From Plazaster borealis (lineage: Eukaryota > Echinodermata > Asteroidea > Forcipulatida > Labidiasteridae), in the NCBI GenBank assembly GCA_021014325.1, contig CM037476.1, positions 19,380,827 through 19,444,826 on the forward strand: DNA of 64,000 bases, in the 5' to 3' direction. The position numbers were made by a program, and so were the translations under genes. Shown one piece after another: positions 34,207 to 44,944 of this stretch. The stretch's first letter is position 1; the number at the start of each line of letters is the position of its first letter. Under the pieces are notes generated by a model that was given only the letters and a program-made list of their open reading frames with translations, did no database searches and was not told the DNA's origin.

Positions 34207-35019
34207 ATGAAGTGGTTCTATCTAATATGTATTATGTCTTTTTTATCCATTGCCTCTATAAATGTTAATGGTTTAAGGAACGATCTTAAAAGAAGTGTTT
34301 TTTTTGATTACTTACAACGTAAAAAATTCAGTCTTATTTTTATTCAAGAGACTCATAGTGATGTCAATGATGAATCTGAGTGGAGTAAGCAATGGCAGGG
34401 TGAAATGTATTTTAGTCATGGCAACCGCCAATCTAGGGGGGTAGCTATTCTTACCTCAAAAAAGGTTCGTCTTAATATTTCCAATATTACCACTGATGAC
34501 GAAGGAAGATGGATAAAGGCCCAAATGGTCTGGAACAACAATACCTGCTTTATTTCCTCCGTCTATGCCCCTAATCAAATTCGTGATCGCACTAACTTCT
34601 TTGATAATTATTGTGATCATATTACCGGTCTTGAAAATTGGATTATTGGAGGTGATTTTAATTGTAACCTTGACAACATAAATGTTAAGGAGCCCAGCAA
34701 AACTGTTTTGTCCAATGTTTTACAAAAAGACCTTATTGACTCTTGGCGCACATTTCACCCTGACAAAGAAGGATTCACTCATTTTCATAAAGGTAGTAGC
34801 CATTCCAGCAGAATTGATTACATTTTTATGTCTTCAAATCTTATAAACAATGAAAATGACGTTTCTGTTTCCTCATGGGTTTTTTCTGATCATCAAATTG
34901 TTGGTTTGAAACTAGATGATATAGACACTCCCCACGGTCAAGGCCGATGGGTATGTAACAATTCTCTATTACAAGATCCTGAATGCACTTCTCGTATTAT
35001 TAATCTTTGGATATTTTGA
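34207..35019 (+). pseudogene. Tx1-like LINE ORF2, endonuclease domain
   Basis: AP-endonuclease-like domain that nicks the target DNA. Motifs in order are ASINVNGLRN (metal-binding Asn), FIQETHSD (catalytic Glu), SVYAPN, GGDFNCNLD (Asp/Asn pair), SRIDYIF and the final FSDHQIV (catalytic Asp-His). All key residues are present. The first ATG near 34207 fits the usual ORF2 start. The frame ends in TGA at 35017-35019 with a second in-frame TGA about 20 bases later. The RT frame then continues in the same register, so these are point nonsense mutations. Confidence 0.9.
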
Positions 35020-35076
35020 AAACCCAAAACGTCAATATGACTCCTCTCCAAATGGTGGGAAACTGGCAAATTCCGT

Positions 35077-36504
35077 ATGAAAGAAATTATTCAGGAATTT
35101 GGCAAAGAAAAAGCCCGTACTCTCAAACAAAACCGCATCAAGCTACAGAAACGTTACGATCTTTTAATCAAAAACCATGATACTGAGTGTAATGACGAGA
35201 TAAAAGAACTCGAACATAATCTTAAACAGTATGAAATTAATGAATGGAAGAAGGCCCAGATAAGAACCCATAACATTCAAAAAGAAGAAGGCGAAAAAGC
35301 TTCAAAATATTTTCTCAATCTTGAAAGACAACAGATTCACAGCTTAAAAATTGATAAACTTTTTAACAGTGAGGGAGTACCATTTGATCAGCCAGATACA
35401 ATGCTTGAAATTGTCAATGATTTCTACAGTAATCTGTATAGTTCTGAGAACCTTTCAAAAATCCATTTGGATGAAATCATTTCCAATATCAAAACTGAAA
35501 CTATTCCTGACAATGTTCTTGAAGATCTTGGTAGAGAGATTACCGAAGAAGAGATTAAAAATGCTCTTTTCCAAATGAATAAAAACAAAAGCCCCGGTAT
35601 CGACGGCTTGACAGTCGAATTTTACCAAAGTTATTGGCACATTGTTGGAAAGGATATTCTTGAAGTTTACAAAGACTGTCTTAAAAATGGGCTTTTGTGC
35701 AATTCCATGAATTCGGCTCTCGTTAGACTCATTTATAAGAATTCGGGAAGTCGCTATGACCTGAAAAATTGGCGTCCAATAAGCCTTCTGACAGTGGACT
35801 ATAAAATATTGTCTAAAACCATCACCAATCGCCTTAAATTAGCCATGCCTTTTATTATTGGCGAAGAACAGACATGTGGAGTGCCCAACCGGAAAATTCA
35901 AGATAACCTCATGATTTTAAGAGATACGATTGATTATGTCAATTGGGAAAATCTAGGTGCCGCTGTTATCAGTTATGACCAAGAAAAAGCATTTGATAGA
36001 ATTAATTGGGAGTACATGTTTTCTATTATGCGTAAAATGAATCTTCCCCCCTTACTCATAAAATGGATTGAAGTCTTCTACAGTAAACCCAACTGCAGAA
36101 TTATCTTAAATAACTTCATTGGTTCACCTGTCAAGATTACTAGAGGGATTAGACAAGGTTGTCCGCTGTCTCCGCTACTTTACGCCATATGTGCCGAAGG
36201 TCTGGGTAGTCTTATTAGAAACAACCAGTTTTTAAGAGGCATTCAGACTCCCAATGGTGATACGAGTGTTAAATTAATCCAACACGCTGATGATACCAAC
36301 ATTTTTATTGGCAATGAATGCGAGTTTAATATTGTGGAAGACCTTTTGCTACATATTGCAAGGGTAGCGGCTCCAAACTTAATGTTAATAAGACCAAAGG
36401 CCTGTGGCTTGGCAAATGGAAGCAGAGGCAAGACAAACCTTGTCGTTTTAGTTGGTGTAATGATAAGATTAAAATTCTTGGTATTGTTTTTGGAAACGAG
36501 GTAA
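35077..36504 (+). pseudogene. Tx1-like LINE ORF2, reverse transcriptase domain
   Basis: A coiled, Lys/Glu-rich linker is followed by RT blocks: ITEEEIKNALFQMNKNKSPG, SALVRLIYKNSG, NWRPISLLTVDYK, NRKIQDNLMILRDTI, SYDQEKAFDRINWEYM (block A Asp), RGIRQGCPLSPLLYA and the catalytic HADDTNIFI near 36290. His in place of Tyr/Phe before ADD is usual for Tx1-like elements. From about 36345-36363 the frame shifts and the tail to 36504 is spurious; the true continuation is in the frame that opens again from 36363. Confidence 0.92.
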
Positions 36505-37445
36505 CAGCGCAGGACAACTGGGGACAAAGAACTAACAAAATCAATTGTGTACTTGACAAGTGGTCTAAACGTAACTTGACTTATACGGGAAAAACTGTCA
36601 TTGTTAATACTTTCATTAGTGCTGGTATAAACTACTTAGGCAGCGTTCTGGCCTGCCCAGTGGAATTTGTAAAGAAAATTAACAAAAGCATCTGGAATTT
36701 CTTTTGGAATGGCCCGAATGACAAGATAAAAAGAAATACTGTTATCGGTCCTAAAGCGCAAGGTGGAACAGGTCTTCTAGACGTTCAGTGTAAGCTAACT
36801 AGCTTAAAATTAAACTGGTTCAAGTGGAAAATTTTCTTTGAACATTGGATAGATAAAGCTAGTGGTAATGCCAATTTAGGTTGGTACATTTTCGCTAATA
36901 CTAATAGGCCTACTAAGAACCAAACTACTCCTTTCTACGAGGAAGTTATTGATGCCTTTTGGAAAGCTGGTGGCAGTCTAACGTGTAACTTTTCAAGTCT
37001 TTTAGAGACACGTGACGTTCCTATTTTCAACAATTGCATTGCCACATGGGACAACACTATTTTAAAAAGTCCTGTTCTTAAATCTGCTGGTATGACCAAA
37101 GTTAAAAATGTGACCAGACAAGGTAGCCTGATTTCCTTTAAAATAGTTGCAAACAAATGTTCAATTCAAAGAATCAATGCAGGTAGAATCATGGGCAGGT
37201 TGAAAGATCATTTAGATTTCACATTAGTAAGAGAACGGAGACATGGCCCTGCTAATAATATCTGTAACTGGCTTGTTTTTCCCGACCATGATGCCAACAG
37301 TGATATCAAAATAAAGAACACAAATTCCAAATCCAACTATTCTAGATTAATTTCCAAGAAATTCATTCCGCCAAAATGTCAGAATGTTTGGCAAGAAGTC
37401 CTCTGCTACGCTCAAGATTTAAACTGGTCCATGATATGGGAAAAC
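36363..37445 (+). pseudogene. Tx1-like LINE ORF2, post-RT region
   Basis: Continuation of ORF2 in the next frame: NKTKGLWLGKW, LGIVFGNEVT, VLDKWSKRNLTYTGKTVIVN, SIWNFFWNGPNDKIKR, then a long region typical of L1/Tx1 proteins after the thumb. The apparent frame runs on to 37499, but homology passes to another frame near 37445. Confidence 0.85.
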
Positions 37446-37957
37446 GGTTTCAAAACAACCTGCTTGATCCTGAAGATAAACAGTTTTGGTATAGATTAAA
37501 ACATATGATTCTCCCCACTAGAGATTTTTTGTACAAAATAGGTAAAGTTTTTGATGTTAAATGTCCATTATGTGAAACTGAACCAGAATCCCATCAGCAT
37601 TTGTTCATTTATTGTATCAGCACTTTAAACGCTTGGATTTTTGTCGAGTACCTTATTAGGAAATATACAGGCAACAAATACTTCTGTCTTAGCGATCAAA
37701 ATAGAATTCTGGGTTATGATTTACAACCAGTTCAAGGTGTTATTGTCGTTAAAATGCTCCGCCAAATCTGGAACATCCGTTGTAAAAGAGTATTTAATAA
37801 TTATAAGAACCCATCCGATATTGATATAATTTTTCAGTTCAAAATTAAGCTTAAACGGTTCTTGACCCTAGAGAAGGGCAGAATGAATCTTGAAAAGTTC
37901 AAAACTGTTTACACTCGTAACAACACCCTGTGCTCCATAAATAAAAAACCCAATTAG
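37446..37957 (+). pseudogene. Tx1-like LINE ORF2, C-terminal zinc-finger end
   Basis: Last ORF2 part, third frame: DPEDKQFWYRLKHMILPT, then the CCHC motif CPLCETEPESHQHLFIYC near 37560-37620, which is characteristic of the L1/Tx1 C-terminus and helps bind RNA. LRQIWNIRCKRVF and the stop at 37955-37957 follow. A frameshift near 37445-37465 separates it from the preceding part. Confidence 0.88.
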
Positions 37958-38212
37958 AATTCAATTATTAATTTTTGTTTTGGTTTGTCCTTCTTTCCTT
38001 TTAGCATATCTGTTTTCGTGCAAAACTCTTTTGTTGAGTGTGCTGTATATTTTTATTTGTATGTTAATTTAATTTGTACAAACTGTATATGGCCATAATT
38101 GTCGTTCATTTCCTTTATGGATTTGTTCTTTGTTTGTTTCTTGTAATTTTGCTATTTATTGTTTCCTTGTAGATTGTCAGTATTGATTTATTGATTGGAG
38201 TGTGAAATAAAA

Positions 38213-38228
38213 GGAGTAATATAACTCC
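38213..38228 (+). other. 3'-terminal hairpin of the Tx1-like LINE
   Basis: GGAGT-AATATA-ACTCC just before the TAAA tail. A second Tx1-type 3' end at 38583-38597 keeps the same stem (GGAGT-AATAA-ACTCC) although the UTRs otherwise differ. Conservation suggests the stem is what the reverse transcriptase recognises; that is inference. Confidence 0.6.
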
Positions 38229-38268
38229 ACTAAATAAAATAAAAAATAATAAAAAATAAAATAAAAAA

Positions 38269-38303
<35 letters not shown>

Positions 38304-38319
38304 ATATATAAATGTTTTC

Positions 38320-38410
38320 CCGAACCACGTGATTATGTCACGCTAAATTGTAGATATTTGTATATACATTAAAGGTATTCATTGAACTATTTAATTTTTG
38401 TTTATTATTA

Positions 38411-38445
<35 letters not shown>

Positions 38446-38640
38446 ATTATTGTTGTTATTTTCTGAGCTACTTCATGTTACTTACTGTACCTGTATTATA
38501 TTAGAAGTATTTACTGGAGTGTCTTTTAACAGTGTGCTTATTTGATGTATTGTATACTTTTGCTGATGAATGTTGAATAAACGGAGTAATAAACTCCACA
38601 TCAAGAAAAAAAAAAAAAATAAATAATAAATCAATCAGTC
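38320..38640 (+). mobile_element. Second Tx1-like 3' end (truncated copy)
   Basis: About 280 bp of 3' UTR-like sequence ending TGAATAAACGGAGTAATAAA, CTCCAC and A/TAAA repeats, parallel to the end of the large element. An ATT microsatellite sits inside (38405-38445). It is probably a heavily 5'-truncated copy next to the full-length one. Confidence 0.55.
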
Positions 38641-38770
38641 AAACAAACAAAAGATAAATTAATAAATAGATAAATGAATAACCATGAAGTGGGGAAAAAA
38701 TCAATACAGATCAAATCAAGTCAAGACATATCAAATCAAATACAAACCAATACAATAAAAAGGATTAGCA

Positions 38771-39097
38771 TTAAACATCATTATTAAAATAACTAGACAG
38801 TTGGTTGTTAAAACCCCTCCAAGAGTCAAGAATGACCGAGTTCTTAACGGCGGTTGGCAAGCTACTCCAGATACGAGGGAAGGAATGAATTAGAGAATTC
38901 TTCAGGCAATGAGTTCTGGCAAAGTGATGGTTGAAGGTCAGAGTGTCCAAGTGACGGGTATTGATTTGGGTGAGGGAAGTAACTGCAGAGCATTTGACTT
39001 GTCCAAATAAACATTTCATGGTAAATAGAACAGTTAGTCTGTTTCTCCGGGCATCTAAGCTTAGCAGGTTCAGTGATTTGAGTCTATCATCATATGA
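38771..39097 (-). mobile_element. C-terminal coding part of the CR1/L2-like LINE in copy B
   Basis: Minus-strand frame SYDDRLKSLNLLSLDARRNR, VLFTMKCLFGQVKCS and SLIHSFPRIWSSLPTAV, a CR1/Jockey-type C-terminal signature. Its first codons abut the broken exon at 39098, so this is the 5' truncation point of the inserted LINE. Confidence 0.85.
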
Positions 39098-39345
39098 CTC
39101 GCGTGGTTCAGCTGACATGTACCACTGGTGTCATCGTGATTGAATGACAAACAGCTACTGTTTCTCCAGCAGAGCATCATACACTGAATCCGACCGGTCC
39201 CAGTTTGAACCAGGAACGAGTGACCGATCAATGCATGGTGTTGGTCGGGCAAGAACATGCTGCCACAACCAGCCGAGATCGGAGAAACTTTGTGACATAA
39301 CACTAAGCCAAAAACCAGTGTGGCTACCGCCAGCGCTGTCATCAT
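39098..39345 (-). pseudogene. PAN-domain exon 1, copy B, 5' part
   Basis: From an ATG at 39345, encodes the signal peptide (MMTALAVATLVFGLVLC) and the first PAN part through FNHDDTSGTCQLNHA, nearly identical to copy A. It then runs into LINE sequence at 39097 and soon stops. The missing end lies at 31327-31437. This is direct gene disruption by a retrotransposon, unless the insert behaves as an intron. Confidence 0.85.
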
Positions 39346-39777
39346 TACACCCAGTGCGTCCACTCCTCGGACCAATCTACCCACAACTGGTCGTTGATGA
39401 GATACACGACCAGATATACCGATCTTGAATCCTATTTTTCCCTTAGCAAGGTCACGTGATTTATGTCTAAAATGGGCACATTCATCTCACCTACGGGGCA
39501 ATTAGTAGGGATAAATCATTCTTCTGGTGTTTGCTGTCAACTCGACGTAATTTATTTTGAAAATTTTCTTCCACACATTCCAAAACAACACACGGGATTC
39601 CATTGATAGGATAAATAAGGTTTAAAGAGAACAATAATTTGAATACCTCGCCACTCCCCCTCTGGTTGAATACTACTTCGTGCATTATCTGTGGCAGCAA
39701 TAATTATAAAATAAGTAAAGTCGTTATTGAGGTAATGCGGAAGGATGGTGACGGCAAGCTGCAAATGTCGGTTATAC
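39346..39777 (-). promoter_or_regulatory. 5' flank of copy B, conserved with copies A and C
   Basis: Same order of landmarks as 5408-5857: the GACCAGATATACCGATCTTG box, TCACGTGATT, CTGTCAACTCGACG, ACACACGGGATTCC and CTCTGGTTGAATACTACT. Promoter function is inferred from position. Confidence 0.4.
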
Positions 39778-40060
39778 TTATACGTTATCTCTTCACTGGC
39801 TCCCGGTGTATGAACGTATTATTTTTAAGGTGCTGTTGATGGTGTTTCATTCCCTGCACGGTTCTGCCCCCTACTTCAATGGAAGCCTAATTGTTGAATA
39901 TAAGCCTAGTACGTGTATACACATTGTTTTGCCACCTTTGTCTAGTTGTCATTTATTGTTAGCTCTCGGTTTTCTGTCTTAAGGCTGTCCCTCGACAAGC
40001 CCTGCTTTTTCGGAACATGCCTCCACATTATCTATAAGTCATTGTATCCTCTAATTACAA
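39778..40060 (+). mobile_element. LINE ORF2 C-terminal fragment
   Basis: Translates as LHWLPVYERIIFKVLLMVFHSL, HGSAPYF and further LINE-like residues. LHWLPV..RI.FK is the standard CR1/L2 C-terminal motif. It begins just where duplication copy B ends. Confidence 0.75.
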
Positions 40061-40489
40061 ATGTTAATGTGGAAATAAATGTTACTTTGAATTGGATAGA
40101 CGTCCTCCTTGGAATGTAAGGACCCATTAGTTTTTTAAATCCAATGACGTCATGTTTCAAATTTCGCCCTGAAAAAGTCAGGAATGAACCAAAATATCCC
40201 TGTACAAAAATGTACAGACCCATTTGAATACAATGACAATTTAACGTGAGGTAAGAGACTTGTTATTTTTGGCCTCACTCACATGAGGACTCTATCTATT
40301 GGAAAATGAGTAGGCCTACATCAAAAAATTGAATTTGACATTTCCCTTCCTCTTTAAAACACGCGCCATCGGCTCAGCAACAGATCGAGCATGTGTAATG
40401 CACAAACTGCGTCCCATCGCGCGAAGACTATAAAATGTGCAAAAAGTTTCCAACGTCCAGCGATCCTTATTTAATTTAATTAATTTATT

Positions 40490-41050
40490 TCTTATTTACC
40501 CTGGGGAGACCTCTAAGTGAAACACTGTTTTCAGAGGTTTCCAGCAGCTACAAACAAACATTAATATAAACAGAAAATTACACGAACATTAAAAAGATAT
40601 AAAAAGATAAATAACAGCCAAATATTAAGGTAAAGGCCAAGCTAAGAAGGTAAAAACAAACAAACAAACAAACAAACAAACAACACCGATAAAAACCGCA
40701 AGTACATGTACAATAAAGACAAAGGTTAAAAATCTGGGCCAACCAGGAAAAGCTCCACATGCCTCACCTATTAAAATCTCAAATGTGTGTACTGTGTCTT
40801 AATTTAATTTGCTACAGATAGGGGGCAAGGGATTGTAAAGTGCATTGAATATGTTGACCCCACGAGCAGCAAATTTACGTTTACCTGAATTGGAGTTTGG
40901 CAGTGGGCGAACTAGATTACCTTGAAACCAATCTGGTGTTGAGTGGGCAGTGCGTGGCGGCATAATTAAAAACATTGCATAGTTGGGGAGGCAGTCTGGA
41001 AGTAAGACACTTATAGACTAAAACTGTTAAATGAAAATGTCTTCTTTCGC
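40490..41050 (-). mobile_element. LINE C-terminus and 3' UTR, left part
   Basis: Minus-strand frame ERRHFHLTVLVYKCLTSRLP, HCPLNTRLVSR and then PLPNSNSGKRKFAARGVNIF, typical of non-LTR C-termini. The 3' end lies near 40490 in an ATTTAATT tract. It is split from its right part (41429-41775) by a family 1 MITE. Confidence 0.75.
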
Positions 41051-41054
41051 TTAA

Positions 41055-41428
41055 AGGTATCGTACACGTTTGGTAATGACTCAAAACAAATATTAGCATA
41101 AAAACTTACTTGGTAACAAGCAACGGAGAGCTGTTGATAGTAAAAAAAACATTGTAGAAAACGACTCCCTCTGAAGTAACGTAGTTTTTGAGAAAGAGGT
41201 AATTTATCACTAAAATAATAAAAACTTCTTGCAAGAAGTTTTTATTCCTATCTGAAAGCACACAAATTTGTACAACAAGGGTGTTTTTTCTTTCATCATT
41301 TTCTTGCAACTTCGATGACCAATTGAGCCAAAATTTTTACAGGCTTGTTATTTTATGCATATGTTGGGATACACCAAGTGAGAACACTGGTCTTTGACAA
41401 TTACGGTACCAAACGTGTTCAGTGCCTC
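41055..41428. mobile_element. Family 1 MITE inserted in a LINE
   Basis: AGGTATCGTACACGTTTGG at the left, preceded by TTAA, and CAAACGTGTTCAGTGCCT at the right. It carries the usual internal CTTCTTGCAAGAAG hairpin. The right TTAA is replaced by CGAC, so the duplication is degraded or that end was altered. Confidence 0.8.
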
Positions 41429-41775
41429 GACTGCCGCCCAAGACTCGAGTAGATGAGACAATGTGTGTATGGATCTCCGGGGAAGACCAAGGATAGCTAA
41501 ACCAGCACTGTTTTGGATTTTATCACGTTTGGTAAGAACAACAACGGCCAAGCTGCCCCAAATAGCATTAGAATAATCAAGATGAGGATGGATCAGAGTT
41601 CTAGATTACAAGTTTAAAGTATGTTGAGGAGGAACACTTCTGATCCTCCGGAGAACCACCACACAGTCTTGGTAAGTTTCTCAATGTGCAAACTCCAAGA
41701 TAAAGATGGATCTAGCCATGACACCTAACTATTTAAAATGATCGACATTGTCAATGACATTGCCACTGATCTTCG
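41429..41775 (-). mobile_element. LINE RT post-core fragment, right part
   Basis: Minus-strand frames hold VDHFK-LGVM, TLIHPHLDYSNAIWGSLA, VVLTKRDKIQNSAGLAILG. HPHLDY...WG is typical of the region after the RT core. It joins in order with 40490-41050 across the MITE. Confidence 0.75.
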
Positions 41776-42310
41776 ACGGTTACCATCATGCCGCGGCCGA
41801 CTATAAAACGGCCTTGGTGCTTTTTGATGACCCGTTCTTCGCTGCGTGGATCGGGTCGATGGCTGGCCTCTGCTAATGGACCATTAACAGCGGCTAACCA
41901 TAATTCCCACGCAGTAAAGCCCGGGTCATCTCACTGTTTATCCCATTAATAAAGCAGTTAAGTTAAAACCGGTAAAAATCATCAGAATTTGTAATTTTTC
42001 TTTTGCCTATTCTACTCATGTTCAAGGGCAAATTTTGCGTGGCTCTTATTCTCTTGTACATAATTAACTATTATGCATAATATTATTTTCAAGAACCAAG
42101 AACTCATAACAGCAAATACTACCAAAGTGAACTCATGTGAACTTCAATATTCTGATAAAATTGAGAGTTTTGTCCGCCCATCAAATTTAATATGTTTTCA
42201 CTGAATGATAATTACGAACAGAAATAACATGTTACAGGAAAGGCGTTCTCCAAGTGGTTAAAACTGTCATAAAAGTTCGTTTACATAGTCGGTAGTTTTA
42301 CAATGAAGTT
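41776..42310. other. No gene recognised
   Basis: A short GC-richer patch (41780-41950), then AT-rich sequence. No exon, no repeat I can support. Confidence 0.4.
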
Positions 42311-42670
42311 AATATTATCCCAGAATGGAACAAGTTCACACGAGATGATATTACCCATGTCCGAGAGTTGGCTGGAGCTGAATGTGGGATAATATTATCC
42401 AAGAATGGAACAAGCTCTCACGAGATGATATTATCAATGTCCGAGAGTTGACTGGGGCTGAATGTGGGATAATATTATCCCAGAATGGAACTAGTTCTTA
42501 CGAGATAATATTATCCATGTACGAGAGTTTGCTAAGGCTGAATGTGGGATAATATTATCCCACAATGGAACACGTTCTCAAGAGATATCCAAGAGTAAGC
42601 TATAAGGCTAAATCTGGGATAATATTAACCCAAAATGAAACAAGTTCTCACGAGATAATAATTATTATCT
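42311..42670. repeat. 80-bp tandem repeat with GGATAATATTATCC palindrome, 5 units
   Basis: Units start near 42311, 42391, 42471, 42551 and 42621. Each has the perfect palindrome GGATAATATTATCC (altered in the last), AGAATGGAACAAGTTCTCAC, GAGATGATATTATC and GTCCGAGAGTTG...GCTGAATGT. The unit is not in coding register. Confidence 0.9.
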
Positions 42671-43404
42671 TTGCTTCGAAAATTAACAGCACCATATTAA
42701 ATAGAAATACTTTGGTTTGGTGTTCGGCTTCACGCTTTGCATTATGTTGGTTTATGCGCGTACCAGGTACCTCAAATTGATACATTGTCTGCGTGTTCAC
42801 ACCATAGATATAGAATTAAAATAATGATTTGACTATTGAATACCGAACCGCTCGTTGCCATGGAAAGGAACACAATCGAACAAAGGTTGCCCCTGTGTTT
42901 GATCTCCAAGCCGAACAACTGTCCTCTAATATTTCAAATGATTTCAATTCCGCGAAATATCTTAATAACGCAAATTCGCACGGCACTGCAATTTAACATA
43001 ATAATAAGATATCATCATGCAGATGATACAATAAGGGTTACGTCACAATGACGTAATCTGATATGTAATTACTTCAAATAAATACTTCTCCTGCCCTCCA
43101 CCTTTGGTTTTGCCTCTTCTGTTTCCAACCTCTTGTGGTAGAACAAGCCCCTTCCCTGTAACCCTCCTCGTTTTGTCTCATCAACAATACATTTTTGGGA
43201 CTTATTACCAATTTACGAATGGCTTTTTATCTCGAGAGAAAATAATAAATAAATTAGAAGCAACGGGCGAAGGATGGTTATTTGACGGCGATACACTTAA
43301 CTTAAGGTTATTGCCAACTGAACCGTGACAGGGCATGACGAGATAGATCAAGCTTCATAAAAGCTTCGACCAACCTCTCTTAACTTTATCATTAATATTA
43401 CTAT

Positions 43405-43500
43405 TATTGGTTTATTAAACATTCGAACATCGAAGCCAAAGGCTAAATTGTGTTTAAAATATAACTAGAGTTTTATAAAAATATATTTTAAAAAACCCAC
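43405..43500 (-). mobile_element. LINE 3'-end fragment
   Basis: TTGGTTTATTAAACATTCGA, ACATCGAAGCCAAAGGCTAA and ATTGTGTTTAAAATATAAC match 60285-60380. On the minus strand it ends in an AAT-type repeat, so it reads as the 3' tail of an L2/CR1-like element. Confidence 0.6.
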
Positions 43501-43526
43501 ACTTGATAAGAAAACACAAAATACAA

Positions 43527-43670
43527 TGGGGGACTTTTGGGACGCTAGGTTGCAGCAGACTTACCAGGTAAATCCATTGTTCTCTGTAATTTGCGCATGC
43601 TCAGAACTACGTAAACAATGGAAATTTACCTGGTAAGTCTGCTGTCACCTAGTGTTCTAAAGTCTCCCAT
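43527..43670. mobile_element. Foldback MITE, ~50-bp arms
   Basis: The arms GGGGACTTTTGGGACGCTAG plus GCAGCAGACTTACCAGGTAA and their inverses (TTTACCTGGTAAGTCTGCTG, CACCTAGTGTTCTAAAGTCT) surround a short centre near 43595. The element is almost fully palindromic. Confidence 0.85.
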
Positions 43671-43806
43671 TAATAATACAAATTAAAAGTATATTTAATT
43701 GGGCCTATGACCATAACACAACAAATTGTTGCACGGTAAAGCAAGCACATAACAAAGAACAAAAGGAAAATATAGATTTGCATGTGTACCCAGGGTCTCG
43801 AGGTAA

Positions 43807-43890
43807 ACCTGTGGCAAGGAAAATATGAAGGCGATAATTGGAGTCAAATCTATCTTTCGGTTAAAACAATGCATTTATTAGTAAAAGTGC
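43807..43890. repeat. 84-bp direct repeat, copy 1
   Basis: Practically identical to 44945-45028 (ACCTGTGGCAAGGAAAATAT ... TTATTAGTAAAAGTGC), 1.14 kb apart. The sequence between is AT-rich and has no coding sense. They could be terminal repeats of a small non-autonomous LTR-like element or a local duplication. Confidence 0.9.
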
Positions 43891-44944
43891 CTTAAACGCT
43901 TAACTATTATAAGAGAAAACCAGTATTATTTACATAAGTTGAACATTCTGCTTTCCTTAACCTAGGGAGCTCTCGCATATATCTGCAATCAAATATCATT
44001 TTGATAATCATATTCATAAATGAAAACTACGTATACGGGTCAGGAATACTTCAAATTACTAGCAGACAGGATCATTTCACTAGTGTTCAACCTTGACTAA
44101 AACATTATAAATCAAACTTGGAAAATCTGTCTTTAACTACTAACAGCACAAGATAAACAAAACTTTTAACTTGTGTGACCTTTCTACTACAGTATGGAAT
44201 ACACAAATCTCTCTTCTTAAATTGTTTACTGCATGAACAACAAGTCTTTTAGTGTCTTGAATATCCAAATCTCTCATTGTATCTATTTCAAATACATTCT
44301 GACTATTCTACTATAGCACATGACTGAAGTTTGAACAAGGTAGGCCTACTGTTTTCACGAACACCACTCTATTTACAATTACATGACTGATCGACTCTAC
44401 TTGATATTCAAGGATCCAATCTATGAAATTAAACCTTCCATTCTTTAAAAGGAATAAAATATGTATTTACTTTCTAACTATAACTTCATAAGACTCATCC
44501 ACTTGTCTGTAAATCTCATGTTATAATAAAACAACAAAAAACTTAGTTTTGTCTCACTGCAGATTGATTCAATGAGCTCATGTCAAACTAATTTGAAATA
44601 CCTCTATAAATCTCTTCTATGATAGCATTACTAACAAATCATTACTCTTAGTCTTAGCCATAAATCCTGAGAGGACTTTCCTCCATAGAATCCATGCATC
44701 TCCACAATTGGTAGTTTTTACCTTTGTGATAATCCTTTAGCAACCCCTCAAATCTTTATTTACATGAGGTAAATCTTGTACACACTTTCCCTATACCCAT
44801 TTGTGCAACTTGGAACAAAAGAGAAAGTTCATTTTTAAATCCATCTCAATCTTAAACATCATCAGTCTAAATACCTCAATTTAGCCTTATAAGTAATCTA
44901 TATACCTAAACAATAATAGGAATATAATAAAAAGTTGTCAACAT

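Larger units (their letters stand above)
32088..38310 (+). mobile_element. Near full-length Tx1-like LINE
   Basis: About 6.2 kb with a 5' UTR (from CACTGTGCGTTGAGGGCGC), ORF1 (32313-34146, one frameshift), ORF2 (34207-37957, two nonsense codons and two frameshifts) and a 3' UTR ending in the hairpin GGAGT-AATATA-ACTCC at 38213-38228, then a TAAA tail. ORF2 order (AP-like endonuclease, RT, C-terminal CCHC) and RT motifs (HADDT, NWRPISLL) place it in the L1 group, most like Tx1 elements. Defects are few, so it is young but dead. It interrupts the CR1/L2-like LINE in copy B. Confidence 0.92.
28893..39777 (-). repeat. Segmental duplication, copy B, with three insertions
   Basis: Homologous to 3665-5857 in order and orientation but expanded from 2.2 to 10.9 kb. 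The extra DNA is a TIR element (29383-30077), a TTAA MITE (30564-30934) and a nested LINE insertion (31438-39097). The parts between are still very similar to copy A, so the duplication is fairly young and the insertions younger, unless copy A lost them. Confidence 0.88.

Noticed and set aside
34150..37957. Active LINE ORF2
   Set aside because: Two in-frame TGA codons near 35017-35040 and frameshifts near 36350 and 37450 break it.
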